The position numbers were made by a program, and so were the translations under genes. Shown here piece after piece: positions 1-10,416 of a stretch of 64,000 nt of DNA. The stretch's first letter is position 1. The number at the start of each line of letters is the position of its first letter. Under the pieces are notes generated by a model, which saw only the letters and a program-made list of their open reading frames with translations, did not search any database and had not been told where the DNA came from. Source of the stretch: Stemphylium vesicarium (taxonomy: Eukaryota > Ascomycota > Dothideomycetes > Pleosporales > Pleosporaceae); assembly GCA_004380135.1 (NCBI GenBank), contig QXCR01000090.1, positions 1 through 64,000 on the forward strand, written 5' to 3'.

Positions 1-681
1 GGAAATAAGAGCTGCCTGGGGCGGGGTGCGGGCACGTAGATATTTCAGCACGCTACTACAAGCTGCTGCATGCTAAGGGCTGCTAAAGACGCACGGCCTG
101 TTAGACGCAGTTAAACGATCTTGCCATCTGCGCGGAGAAACTGCCGGAATCCTTACTCCTTACCCTAAATCAACCTTTCGAGGCTGTAGTCTTAATCTTT
201 GCTATCTTAGCTTCTTTTCTAGCCCACCGAGCTTTTCGCATATATGTACTGTCGCGAATGAATAGGGGAGTGTCGGAGGAGAGTCGGGGACGACGTTGGC
301 AGAATCAGCGACAGCACAGCTAACAACGTGCTTTTCGGCGTCGGAGACTAATAGGCTAGGAGAAAGAGAGCTGTAAAGTAGATGCGCATTACGCTTGTCT
401 ACATACAAGTGCGCTGCGGACAACCCGAGGGCCCGGAAGGAAATGTGTCCCGCTACACCATGCGTCCCGGCACGCTTGGATTGACGTTAACTCGATAGAT
501 ACCCACACATTGCAAAGAATCAGACACATGAATTCAAGATTTTCGTCTCCGGGGAAGGGGGCAAGACACCTCTAATCTCTAACCGTGTCATCCCATCATA
601 AACAGCCCATGATATATAATCGTAAAAGGATACTGCTGCGCACACATTCCCATTCTCTCACTCCCTTAGCAGTCGCCCAAC
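1..681. other. No gene recognised
   Basis: Left edge of the window. Only short unsupported reading frames are present and none has a signal peptide, recognisable domain or plausible splice structure. The stretch just before the MITE ends in the 8-bp target site cgcccaac. Confidence 0.5.
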
Positions 682-830
682 CAGAGTTGTCAACAATCAA
701 TCAAGCTGCAATCAAGCTGCAAATATTTGCAAATATTTGCAGATCATTTACCTAGTCTAGTTTAACTCTTACTTATATAGGTTAGTGCGGAGTAGTGATC
801 TGCAATCATGATTGATTGTTGACAACTCTG
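682..830. mobile_element. hAT-type MITE, 149 bp, intact ends and target duplication
   Basis: A perfect 22-bp terminal inverted repeat is seen: positions 682-703 begin CAGAGTTGTCAACAATCAAT and positions 809-830 are its exact reverse complement. The element is flanked by the same 8 bases, cgcccaac, at 674-681 and 831-838. An 8-bp target duplication and termini starting CAGAG fit hAT-superfamily transposons. The interior is AT-rich with two tandem doublets (aatcaagctgc and aaatatttgc, about 700-740) and has no coding capacity, so it must depend on a transposase elsewhere. It lies 49 bases past the proposed stop of the small secreted protein gene on the minus strand and could sit in its 3' UTR. 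Confidence 0.9.
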
Positions 831-879
831 CGCCCAACCCTATTTCTCCCCTTCCGCACCCCCTTCCTCTGTATTGGAT

Positions 880-1282
880 TCAAAGAAGATCATGCATCCC
901 CCTCACATGACAACGCAGTTCGCACACGCAGTGTCGAGACCCTGTGCAACGCCATCGTTCTTGATAGCGCAGATCTCGTCCCAGTTCTAAATACCGGGGA
1001 AAAGGCATGGGCAGCCATGTTCGTCGTTCGCAGGTGTATCTTCGCTTGCTCTTGTGAAAGAAGAGAATAGGGGAGGGAAAAGAAAAGAGAAGAGTGAGGG
1101 GGGAGAGATCTTACCAACTTGGACTCGTTGGTCTCGCAGACGCGCGGGGTGGCGCGGATGGTGACTGTGGCCGTGGCGGTCTCGGTTACCGTGCTGGTAA
1201 GTGTGGCAGGATCTGCGGCGGGTATTCCCTGCGCGGAGGCAGTGGCGGCAGCGGCGATGATGAGGATTGTTGGGTTGCGCAT
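880..1282 (-). CDS. Small secreted protein, paralogue A (two-exon model)
   Basis: The start at 1282 opens a signal peptide (MRNPTILIIAAAATASA) followed by a Thr/Val-rich stretch. Exon 1 is 1115-1282. A GTAAGA donor follows codon 56 and the best acceptor (CACAAG) gives exon 2 at 1050-880, ending in TGA, for 112 residues. Exon 2 would begin SKRR, matching the EKR that begins exon 2 of the paralogue at 2083, which suggests a Kex2-like cleavage site shared by both. Exon 2 carries four cysteines. The signal peptide strongly resembles that of paralogue B, transcribed away from it. No function is recognised. The signal peptide and exon 1 are well supported; the 3' exon is uncertain. Confidence 0.42.
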
Positions 1283-2082
1283 TTTGTTGGTGTTTGGGGT
1301 AGTGATGATGGGGCTTTGGGAGAAGAAGTTTCATGTTGATCTTCAAGATTAGATTAAATAATATTGGCTTCTAGTGGAGAAAGGAAAGAAGAGATGCAGC
1401 AGCTGGCTGCGGCTCCATATACTCGCTATCAAAAATCACATTTTCCATTTTTGTGCACATTGCAACTCTGGTTGCAACGCGTGCCCAAATCCACCCAGAA
1501 CCTACCGTGTCGCGACCCGTTCGCGCACTCACGTGACTCTATTGATCATCATACCTAGGTACTGCGCCCTTACTAGAGCGAGAGAGATCGTATGCAGGAA
1601 CGAGATTTTCAATTCTTCTCCAATGACTCGTGCGCCACTGTTCTTGGATATAGGGGTGTAGTGGGCCTTTGATACTGGTACTAAAGCCTGCTGAATCAGA
1701 GCAGGCGTGTTGTTGTGAGGCTAAAATGGAATGCCTTTCTTATAGCGAATTCGATGATGTTCACAACTCCATTTGAAGCGTTCTGTAGGGAAAAAACATC
1801 GGTTTCCCATGCAAGTACCTTGGCTCAGCCATCAGCACACTACCCCCTGTGTATCCACAAATAGTGTATTTTCTCTCTCCATGTACCGAAACCTCAATGC
1901 AATGGGGTTGTCTCCCAGTCATATGGAATACCCTCTTCTTCACACCTTTTGCCCTTCTTTGTCTTTTCCCATCAGCGCAAAATACTTTCTAAACAAATTT
2001 TGAGTCCGAGTTTCCAAAAACTACAGCACCACCACAACTCACCAACAAAGAAACTCCTTATATACCCCCCGCTCTTCTCAAA
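1283..2082. promoter_or_regulatory. Shared upstream region between two divergent small secreted protein genes
   Basis: These 800 bases separate the starts of paralogues A (minus) and B (plus). No supported reading frame is present. A pyrimidine-rich, A-rich leader immediately precedes each ATG (caacaaa on the A side, ctcaaa on the B side), and a tatata-like run occurs about 25 bases before the B start (2059-2064). Confidence 0.4.
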
Positions 2083-2591
2083 ATGCACAACTCCACCGTC
2101 CTCATCATCGCCTCGGCGGCTACCGCCACTGTCGCGGCCCCAATATACAACGACTACGCCGTCCTGGACAGGTCGAAGCTTTGGACTTCCGCGCTCGCAC
2201 CTTCTGCCGCCTACGCAACCAGGGTCGCTATCCCGATGCCGCCGTTCCACACCGATAGCCTCACCGTCACCGTCCCCGACGAGTGGGTAAGTTGATGCTT
2301 TTCTCGTCATAAAACCTCACTTTGTCATCATGTTGCTAATGTAGCTGTTTAGGAGAAACGTGCTGTCGCCACTGCCGCCGCCTCCACTAACGTCGCTGCT
2401 ACCACTGCCGTTGTCGGTGGTTCTGATGCTCCCATTGTCGTAAACAGCGAGGATGAGGAGTATGAGAAGGAGGCTAAGAAGGTTGATGAGAGGAAGATTA
2501 TATGGTATGGGCATCATGGGCCTTTTTGTACTATTCTATAGTCTCGTATGTGTGCTGACTTTGACGTAGGGCACCTTATCCCATTTTGTAA
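2083..2591 (+). CDS. Small secreted protein, paralogue B (three-exon model)
   Basis: The N-terminus MHNSTVLIIASAATATVA is a signal peptide nearly matching that of the divergent gene at 880-1282. Exon 1 is 2083-2286; a GTAAGT donor and CAG-like acceptor remove 66 bases; exon 2 starts at 2353 with codons for EKR, a likely Kex2 site after the pro-region. A second intron 2505-2569 (GTATGG..GTAG, with a CTGAC branch site) gives a short third exon ending at 2591, for 125 residues. If this intron is retained the frame stops at 2541 instead. The mature part is Ala/Thr/Val-rich, then acidic (EDEEYEKEAKK). There is no cysteine pattern and no known domain. Function unknown; possibly a secreted or cell-wall peptide. 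Confidence 0.55.
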
Positions 2592-3231
2592 AAGGTGGTG
2601 GATGGCTATGGATTAGAGGGGAAGTGGGAATTTGAGGAGGGATTGGTTTATTGGTGATATATGAGGATAGGGTTCATGGGATTGGAAGGGTAGAAGTGGG
2701 AATTGATCTAGCGCCCTTCCATCTTCGAGGTTTTCTAATGTGGTTGGTTGCTTGTGATGTGCTGATAGATCTCTCGGTCTTTGCCATCAAGCACTGTGTG
2801 GGGTAGAGCTTTCAACGGAATAATTTAAAGTACTGATAGTGGGATTGTTCATTAGGATGCGGGGGAAACCACGAACTATGGTGACGTATCATGAAGATGG
2901 ATATCTACCACGGTAACTGCGATCTTGTGACTGGTTCATCTAGCCACTTCTTTCGGACTTCTGTATTAATGTTTGGAGGATTGGGGACGTTCACATCCGG
3001 ATCCACAATGCGCACCATGGATACTGCGGTCGGTGTTGCAGAATGAGGTCATCGCCGCTTGCCAGCCAGAGGAAGGGTCAACGCCCGCACTATTCTGAAC
3101 ATCGCCATAGCTATGCAGGAAGCAAACAAGAATCCAGTAGCCGGGCATGAATTTTATTTCACATTTGCTGCAGTCTTCGCATATCGTTTCAATCATTCTG
3201 ACTACTTAACCGGCATGCCTTCATTTCTGCA
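2592..3231. other. Intergenic, nothing recognised
   Basis: 640 bases between the ends of two convergent genes. Only short frames lacking any domain or splice support are seen. Confidence 0.5.
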
Positions 3232-4487
3232 TCAGTCTCTCGTTACTTCCCATTCTTTCTCGACGGTGATGGCGTGAGATGAGGTATCGTGTGGCCGTTG
3301 AAGATGTGAATCTCCAATAGACGAGATGCAAACCTTTCGAGAAAGTTTTATAGGCTGCAGTTCGATCTCCGAAGAATCATCATTGTCCATCAATTCTGAG
3401 AATGTAGCTGTGGGATACCTCCCGTGTATCTTGCTTCCTTTCTTAGAGAAAAGACTGACCGTTCTGCTGCTATTGATCTGATAGCTGGAGTGGGGCAGCT
3501 CTCTCGACTTTCCGAACAAGGGACGCAGAAGGGGTATACATGCGAGGACGATCGCTACAGCTGGCTCGAGACCGGAGAGGATTGTGGCAAGTACACCGCC
3601 ATGCGTCATGTCAGCGAAATCTAGTCCCGGCAGTAAGGTCTGTCGATATATGGTAATAGCCCAGGTTCTAGATGTTGATATTAGCGACAGAAAAGGCTCC
3701 TCGCTAAGACACGGGCTTACCCTATTCCAACGCTGAGTAAAGCCATCGCGATAGACTTCTTGCGCAAATCCATCTCTAATCTATAGAGATATGGCATTGG
3801 CAGCATTATGATGACGGTATCTGTGACGAGGTTTATAATGCCCATGGAAAAGTAGAAATGTGGTTGACTCCCGCAAGTTCCCGGTATTGAGAGATCCCAA
3901 TTTCTCGCCAATGGACGACAGATCAAGAAGGCAGCGAAAATGTCAGCGACATTCCATAAAATGATGAGAACTCCAAGAGTACGAGCCCAAGCGATCATAG
4001 TGGAGGTCGGGATCAATGCGGTATACATGAGCAAGATTGACAGTTTGCTGAAACAAACTGTGGCATTCCACAGCATTGCAAAAGACATGATTCCCTAAGA
4101 ACAATATAGTGTCAGAACGTTTGTAGTAATAAATCGTCTGTCATGGCTTACTTTAAAGAAGAAGGTTGCTGTTTCGGGTCCAAAGCGGTGATATATTTCC
4201 AATGTGTGGAAGCCAAATCCGCCATGTGTGACTAGGCAGAGGCAGCAGGCGTGCAGCGCGGTATTCCATAGCTGACAATAAGTTAGAGTAGATATAAGTG
4301 TTCCGCACGCGTTCAAACCCACTAGCGCTACCAAAATGCAATAATCACTGTAGTCAATTCTATTTCGGATCCTTTTTGCGACGAGGCGTAGTCCCACAAA
4401 GACGACGGCTATGAAGATAGAGATGGAAGAAGTCACAAGAACACTGACTTGTTGGCCATTTTCGATAGGTATTGTTCCAGGCATCAT
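3232..4487 (-). CDS. Fungal rhodopsin-domain (PTH11-like) integral membrane protein
   Basis: Four exons (4319-4487, 4152-4231, 3721-4094, 3232-3667) join to 352 residues with consistent phases. The 87-base first intron is a multiple of three and stop-free, but removing it restores the family pattern ALVVTHGGFGFHTLEI. The membrane domain carries the family's landmarks: a YSDYCILVAL helix after a short basic loop, KLSILLMYTALIP, LICRPLARNWD, an IINLVTDTVIIMLPMPYL helix, and the final GLEPAVAIVLACIPLLRPLF. About seven helices are expected, followed by a 90-residue cytosolic tail. The family (PF20684) includes PTH11-like receptors of pathogens, but this protein has no N-terminal CFEM domain, so a receptor role is only a possibility. 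Plasma membrane location is inferred. Confidence 0.87.
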
Positions 4488-5786
4488 ACACGGAACGAAG
4501 ACTGATTAGCAATATGTTTTGGGAAAAGGTATGAGGACAAAGATGTTCAGACAATCGCTATAAACTACCTGCGTGCGAAAGGAGCCATGGATGCTACCCC
4601 TTCTGAAAGTTCCCTGCATGACATTGGCTTCATGAAATCCTATATGTGTGGCGTAGCAAAGGATCCGGGAAACCAAGCGTCAGGATCTTTGGAGGAAAGG
4701 ATGGAACCCTGAGAGGCGGGCTCCTGAGCCCGACAACTTGGAGTTGGTTCTCAGCGCTAGGATCAGATACCACCATCGCCAATGAGAGCGAAGAAGCGGA
4801 CGTTAGCTTTCGAAATGCCAGCCGCTGTGGATCGTGCCAACATCTTTTTGTCGAGAAGTCGTGTTCTCCAAAAGTTGCGAACGCGGCACTCGGGATCCGG
4901 GCGCCACCTGCCCGTGAAAACTGGAGCTTAGCGCTTGCCGCACCTCAGCGCGAAACGTCCACGGGGTCCCTTCTCACACCATGAAGACCAGATGATAACT
5001 TTCCCCGCAGCGGCCTCTGCATATCTCTCTACTTTCCATGTCGGCTGCTTGCATCCCCGTCGCGCATAGAGCAATATGACAAGCGCCCGCGGTGCAATTT
5101 CTCTATTAGCGCGGGAATATATTCCCTGTCCACCGCTCGTGACTGCATCCTTCGCGCATCGAGCAGCTGTGATGAGCCTGAAAAAGGATGTAACCGACCA
5201 GCTTCGCAACTATGTCCCGTTTTCGCCATCGACATGCGAGTCTGACCCAGTCGCCTCGACGATGGGATCGCATTAAAGGAATCCCAGCCCTTTACTCTTA
5301 CGCGCCCTCTCTTTCCTTCACTTCCTGTTAGCTTTTCTGGCAGGCTTATCATGGCTTTCTACTTCAGCTCGAGGATTAACCGCGGTCGATCCTAACAGAC
5401 TGGGGACGTCCTATCTGCAGTGTGAGTCGAGAACGCGTAGCAGAGCATCTGTATTCGGAATAGCCAGTGGGTCTTCGTGGAGTAACCCTTAAAGATATTG
5501 AGAGGAACCCTTGGCACAGCAACCCACAAGTGCTATAGGAGCTAACTTCTTCGCCTGAGGGGCTTCTCGCGCAACGGCTCGGAGTGCAGGAAGAAAGCAG
5601 CAACTGCTCCTTCTCCAAACCCTGCGGAAGCTGCAGCGTGGTAAATGCCGTGAAGTGGTACGGGACAGAAGTGGAGACCTTCCAGGAATGAGTTGGGGCA
5701 ATATGTGGCCGTCTCCCGATTAATACAATCTGATATCTTCCGACGACGTGCCAGAACCCGTTGTTTCAATACTGACATTTTGCAAC
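4488..5786. other. Intergenic, 1.3 kb, no convincing gene
   Basis: Several frames of 60 to 110 codons overlap on both strands, none with a recognisable motif, signal peptide or consistent splice structure. It contains the 5' sides of the divergent genes at 4487 (minus) and 5787 (plus). The sequence acaatctgatatcttcc lies about 60 bases before the SDR start. Confidence 0.5.
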
Positions 5787-7758
5787 ATGGGCTCTATTTC
5801 TCAAAATGAACAAAAGGTCGCCATCGTTACTGGTGCTACGGTTCGTCGCATCATACAACTGTGACTCGCACGACCATACTGACACGATTCCATAGAGTGG
5901 CATCGGTTCCTGGCTGGCGGAGCACCTTCACACCCGTGGCTATCGTGTGGCCGTCTGTGGTAGACGCGAAAAAGAAGGACAAGACGTCGTCAATTCAATC
6001 GATGCTTCCGGAAACTCGGCCGTCTTCATACAATGCGACGTCAGCTCTTACTTCTCGCAAGCCAATTTTTTCCAATCCGTCTGGAACAAATGGGGCCGCC
6101 TGGATGTGCTGATATCCAATGCGGGATGTGTAGATCGAGGCTCTCACTACAATTTCGCTCGTCGTGATGCGTCCGTGGACGATTTGCCCTCAGAACCCGA
6201 CACGTCCTGCACAGACATCGACCTGAAAGGGACGATTTACGGCACTACTCTGGCGACACATTTCATGCGGCACAATCCCGACGGAAGAGGAGGAAAGATC
6301 ATCGTTACCGGTAGCATGATTGGAATCTATGCCTGCCAATCTTTTCCTGAGTACTGCGCGGCCAAGGCTGCAACCCATCAGTGGGTGAGGACAGTCGGAC
6401 CAGTTTTGAGTGTGAAAGAGGACATAACCGTCAATTGCGTGATGCCGGGCCCTATCGAAACACCTGCTATGCCCGGATTCAGTAGGGCCTTTCTCCCAGA
6501 ACAGATGACGTTGAGATCAACGCTTATGTCCGGCTTCGACGTGTTTCTTGGTGACACAAGAAACACCAAGACTGGCCAACTGATCGAAACGGCGCACGAC
6601 AGACTCATCGATTGGGAGCACCCAGAATACAAGAGTGGCGCCTTCGCGAAGCGCAGTGAAGCTACTTTTGAGCCGTGGTTTGAAATGATGCACGGAGAAA
6701 AGAGTGGGCTGCCGAGCACGCTGACAAACTGGCCCGACAAGAATACCAAGATCATCGCGGTTGCAGGCGCAACAGGAAGTCAGGGCGGCGGCGTGGTGAA
6801 CATCATGAAGAAGACACCTGGCTGGAGAGTTCGGGCGGTCACACGAAACCCGGACGGCGAGGCTGCAAAGAAGCTGGCGGCAGAAGGTATCGAGGTCGTC
6901 AAAGCTGACTTTGACGATGTAGCATCGCTTGATGCCGCTTTTGATGGGGCACACGCTGTCTTCGCGCTCACTAACTGGTGGGAGGCACTGTTCCAAGGAA
7001 AGAGTCAGCACGAGTCCGGCGATATAGAAGAGCGACACGGTATGAACCTTGCAAGAGCTGCTGATGCCTCACGCACCGTCGAGCACTACATCTGGTCGAC
7101 ATGCCCGAGCGCGAAGGACCGATACTGGGGAACTTTCGAAGTACCTCATATGGACTATAAGGCGAGAGTTAGTGCTCGTATCAAGTCTGAACTGCCTCGC
7201 CTGGCGGCTATCACTACGTACTTGTACGTGGGCTACTACCCGCAGAACATGGCTTTCTTTCCCATGTGCATGCCCGTCGAATACGTACGTTACTACTTAC
7301 TGTCATCGCGTCCATATCGCTAACTTACACAGCCTGGCACCGGCCAATACATTCAAGCCATGCCTACGAAGCCCGATGCCAAGGTCCTGCTTGCTGGTGA
7401 CCTGACTGTCACCACGGGCACCTGGGTCCGCCAGACCCTCGCGACCGGTAGCAAAGCTTGGGGCAAGATTGCGAATGTGGCGCTGGAGAAGTGGACATTC
7501 CAGCAAATGGCCGACGTATGGTCTGAGGTCACAGGAAAGAACTGTGTCTTCACTGAGATCAGCATGGAGGCCGCCGGCAAGCTTCACGGCCTTGGTGGCA
7601 CTGAGATAGCATTGCAGTTGAAGTTTGGAGAGATGTGCGACCCATGGCAGGAAACAGATGAGCACATTAGCCCGGAGGAGCTCGGCATCGATCCGAAAGA
7701 GATCGTCGGGTTCAGAGGCACGATCGAGGGTTTAAAGGCAGCCGGTTTTTGGTCTTGA
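5787..7758 (+). CDS. Short-chain dehydrogenase fused to an NmrA-like domain
   Basis: Three exons (5787-5840, 5896-7284, 7333-7758) give 622 residues. Residues 8-300 form a classical SDR: nucleotide-binding TGATSGIG at 15-22 is rebuilt exactly by splicing intron 1, followed by an SNAG core motif and the catalytic YCAAK. Residues from about 302 form a second Rossmann domain with AVAGATGSQGGGVV and the RAVTRNPDG of NmrA-like NAD(P)-sensing or reductase proteins, ending near LKAAGFW. The join is an uninterrupted frame within exon 2, with no stop, so this is either a true two-domain enzyme or two adjacent genes fused. Substrate unknown. Splice sites GTTCGT and GTACGT are acceptable fungal donors. 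Confidence 0.82.
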
Positions 7759-8755
7759 GGTTGAGTAAACGGGCGGCCCGGGGTCAAGCCAATGACTGTT
7801 CCAACAATGTAGTCTTGAAGCACTTCCCCGCGTTCAGGCCCGACACGATTGTCTAGGGCTCTGCACGTCATGACGTTTCTCTGGTAGACTTATGTAAGGC
7901 GTCCGATACTACGAATTCAACGCTAAACCCCTTTTTGGTAGCTCGCTCTGCAGATCACACACTTGCACTAAACACTCATCTCCAGGTCTGACGACCATTG
8001 GCGCGGAGTCGGCAGATCGTATAGCGGAAAACGACATCCTCCGACGCTGTCACATTAGCAGACTTGTTGGTTTTTCCATCAGTGCGCCGCTTACATTGCG
8101 TCTCAGCCACCAACGCTCATCATCTTCACTACGTCGGGAAGGTGAGCTGTGGGGTACGGGCCGGTCCACCAGTCGAAGGTCGGTGGCGCCTGGCTGATGG
8201 GTCGGATTACCCCAATGTGACGGTCAGCAGCACCAGCGCCAACGACGATCTTCGACACACCGTCGTGGGTTTTGGCCATGTGAGCGATGCATCAGCTCAG
8301 GGTTGGGTTACGCAGGTCCGTCTTGATGTGAGGCCAAAATGCGCATATCCATGAAAATGAAATGATGACCAGGACTAACGCTTACGGTATATCGATGGTG
8401 GTGTACACTTGACTGATTCGCCAGTCATCTTGAACTCCGAGATGGAGCCCACATACAAGCCAAATCCGATGTGGAGGTTTGTTGTAGTCGGCGGGGTTGT
8501 GGCTGGCTTGGGTTGCAGTCTACTGCTCCGCTACAAGACCATCGTGAACGGGCGCGGGAAGAAGTGCCGTTCGAAGGCATTAACGCCTGATAGATCGAAA
8601 CGCTGCATTTGGATAGAGACGAAACGGGTATAAGTATCTTGGAATGCCTCCGAATATGTTGATTTCGCATCTCAATCCATTCATCCATCTTCCATAACAC
8701 TTCGTCTTCGAACTTCTAGACTCCACATCGATCTACAATCTTCTCAACACCCATC
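7759..8755. other. Intergenic, 1 kb, upstream of the cysteine-repeat gene
   Basis: No supported gene. A frame at 8409-8633 has a short hydrophobic run but no other support. A TATA-like gggtataagta occurs at about 8627, near 130 bases before the downstream ATG. Confidence 0.4.
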
Positions 8756-9128
8756 ATGAAGTTCACCGCACAAATTCTCACCATCGCCGCTCTCATGAGC
8801 TCTGTGCTCGCCGTTCCCGTCGGTAAGTCCCATACACCTCCCGCTTTCCACCGACTGTCACTAACACCCCTATTCAGCAGAGTCAAACTCAATCCAAGTC
8901 CGCGACGCACTCACAAACGAACCTGTCGAGGGCCTGGTAATTCTATCCTTCCTTTTCCCCTCCTTACACATCAGCAAGATGTTGAATGGGTACTAATGAT
9001 GATAGGCGATTGAGGAACGTCAGGTATGCTACTGCTACGGCGGAACGTGTACGCCTGGGTGCTACGACAAGGTTAAGCGCCAGGTTTGCTATTGCTACGG
9101 TGGTTTCTGCACACCAGGGTGCCACTAG
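8756..9128 (+). CDS. Secreted cysteine-repeat peptide precursor with Kex2-type site
   Basis: Three exons (8756-8822, 8878-8936, 9006-9128) give 82 residues. The first exon is a signal peptide (MKFTAQILTIAALMSSVLA). Intron 2 ends with a TACTAAT branch site close to its acceptor. Exon 3 encodes two copies of RQVCYCYGGxCTPGC separated by YDKVK, so that the second copy follows a KR, the classic Kex2 site, and would be released as a 15-residue peptide beginning QVC with four cysteines (C-x-C-x5-C-x3-C). The first copy follows EER, a weaker processing site. The two copies differ almost only at synonymous positions. The layout resembles Kex2-processed repeat proteins and RiPP precursors, but no known family matches. 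Function unknown; effector, antimicrobial or signalling peptide are possible. Confidence 0.8.
9018..9125 (+). repeat. Two coding repeats of a 16-codon cysteine unit
   Basis: Copy 1 is at 9018-9065 and copy 2 at 9078-9125, 60 bases apart. Of the 16 aligned codons, eight differ synonymously and two change the residue (Thr to Phe within the loop, Tyr to His at the end). All four cysteines, the GG and the PG are kept. Confidence 0.9.
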
Positions 9129-9357
9129 ATGAGGTAGAAAAGAAGAAATGAAATTGTGTTTAAGGATTATTGGTGTGTTTGGGGAATGTGTGACCTGTGA
9201 CTATGTGCCATGCTGCTCCATTGCAGGGATGAATCTTCAATGATGAGATTCCAGTTGATTGTTTGTGTCTTAATCTTCATCTTTACACGTCCTGTAGATA
9301 CAGCATCCCTTTGCAGAGGTAGCAAGCCTCAGAACAGCCATCACCCTTGAAGTCATT

Positions 9358-10169
9358 CTAGCGGCACCCAGATGAAGAAAGCTGCTTCATCTCTTCACGT
9401 GTCCACGGCGGCTGTCTAGGCTGGCTCCGATCCGGCCGATACTCCGGCTTCTGGGTCGTCTCAATACATTCCCCCATCTTCTCCCTTACCAGAGCCTGCC
9501 ACGCAGGATCCCTCCCAGACCAAAGATTTCGATCCAGCTCAGGCAGAAACTCTAATTTCGGTGCGGAATATTCGAGTATGGCTTTTGGAATTGGGCGGTT
9601 CAGGAATATCCTGGTCGATCCCGGTTCCTGCGTCTGGCACAGTCGCTCTCCTGCTTTCATCTTTTGCCTCCACTCGCGGCAGCTCTTTGCTCGATCGGCC
9701 GAGTCCCAAGACGGTATGTGGTTCTTGACGCATTCTCGCAGGTCCTCCAGGTAATCAGAGCTTGGTAGCGCTCGGCAGAAGCTGGATATCCTGCACGCCT
9801 TGCAGTGCCACGCCGTGCTGCGCGAAGAAGGCGTCGGAGTCATTGCACCCGTCGAAGAATACCTTGGTGATCTCCTTGTCTTGGAGTATGTCTTTGAACG
9901 ACTTTCCTTCTGTGCCGGGGGTATTGAATGCTTCCGTACCAAGTTTGAACATGTCTAAATGAATGACTAATGGAGTAGGGGCGCCCGTGTCTAGTAGGAG
10001 CGTGATGAGGGAGATGAAGCCGTTGCGGTGCACGTCGGTGCCTTCGAGGTTTATGTAGACTTGGAGCGGATGGGGTTTTCTGGTCGACTTTGTGGATCTT
10101 CTGGATGAGATCTATTGATAGCACCATTTTTCCAGCACTGTTGATGGTCTCCATTTCGACTGGTGCCAC
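9358..10169 (-). pseudogene. Broken 3'-5' exonuclease-like (RNase D/EXD1-type) gene
   Basis: Read on the minus strand, pieces of one DEDD exonuclease-like protein lie in different frames. The N-terminal part (from 10169, METINSAGKMVLSIDL) must shift by one base near 10050-10085 to reach VYINLEGTDVHRNGF. That frame runs through VFFDGCNDSDAFFAQHG and GVQDIQLLPS, then hits a stop at about 9755. The C-terminal part (LEDLRECVKNHIPSW onward to 9358) continues one base out of frame. No GT..AG intron can bridge either point. Exo motif I reads NLE where the family has DxE, so the first catalytic Asp is also lost. Two frameshifts plus a lost catalytic residue indicate a decayed gene, though assembly errors cannot be excluded. 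Confidence 0.68.
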
Positions 10170-10416
10170 TTTGGACGTGGCGCGGAAAATTGGACGAGAA
10201 AGGTCGCAGTTATAGTGGAAAAGTGCTTGCTAGTGGCGGTTGCTGGTGATATTGCTGATAACAACAGAACAAGGAAATGGGTTCGTAGTCGCATCACTGA
10301 AGGCCTCGATCGGTCCACAAGAAGAATCATGGATCAGCGCATCACACGAACATGTTTGGGGTTGCGACACATAATACTGTACACATTTATATACATACCC
10401 CGGAAGAAGAATTCGC

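Noticed and set aside
6517..7038. 173-codon minus-strand frame inside the SDR-NmrA gene
   Set aside because: Opposite strand of well-supported coding sequence; no motif.
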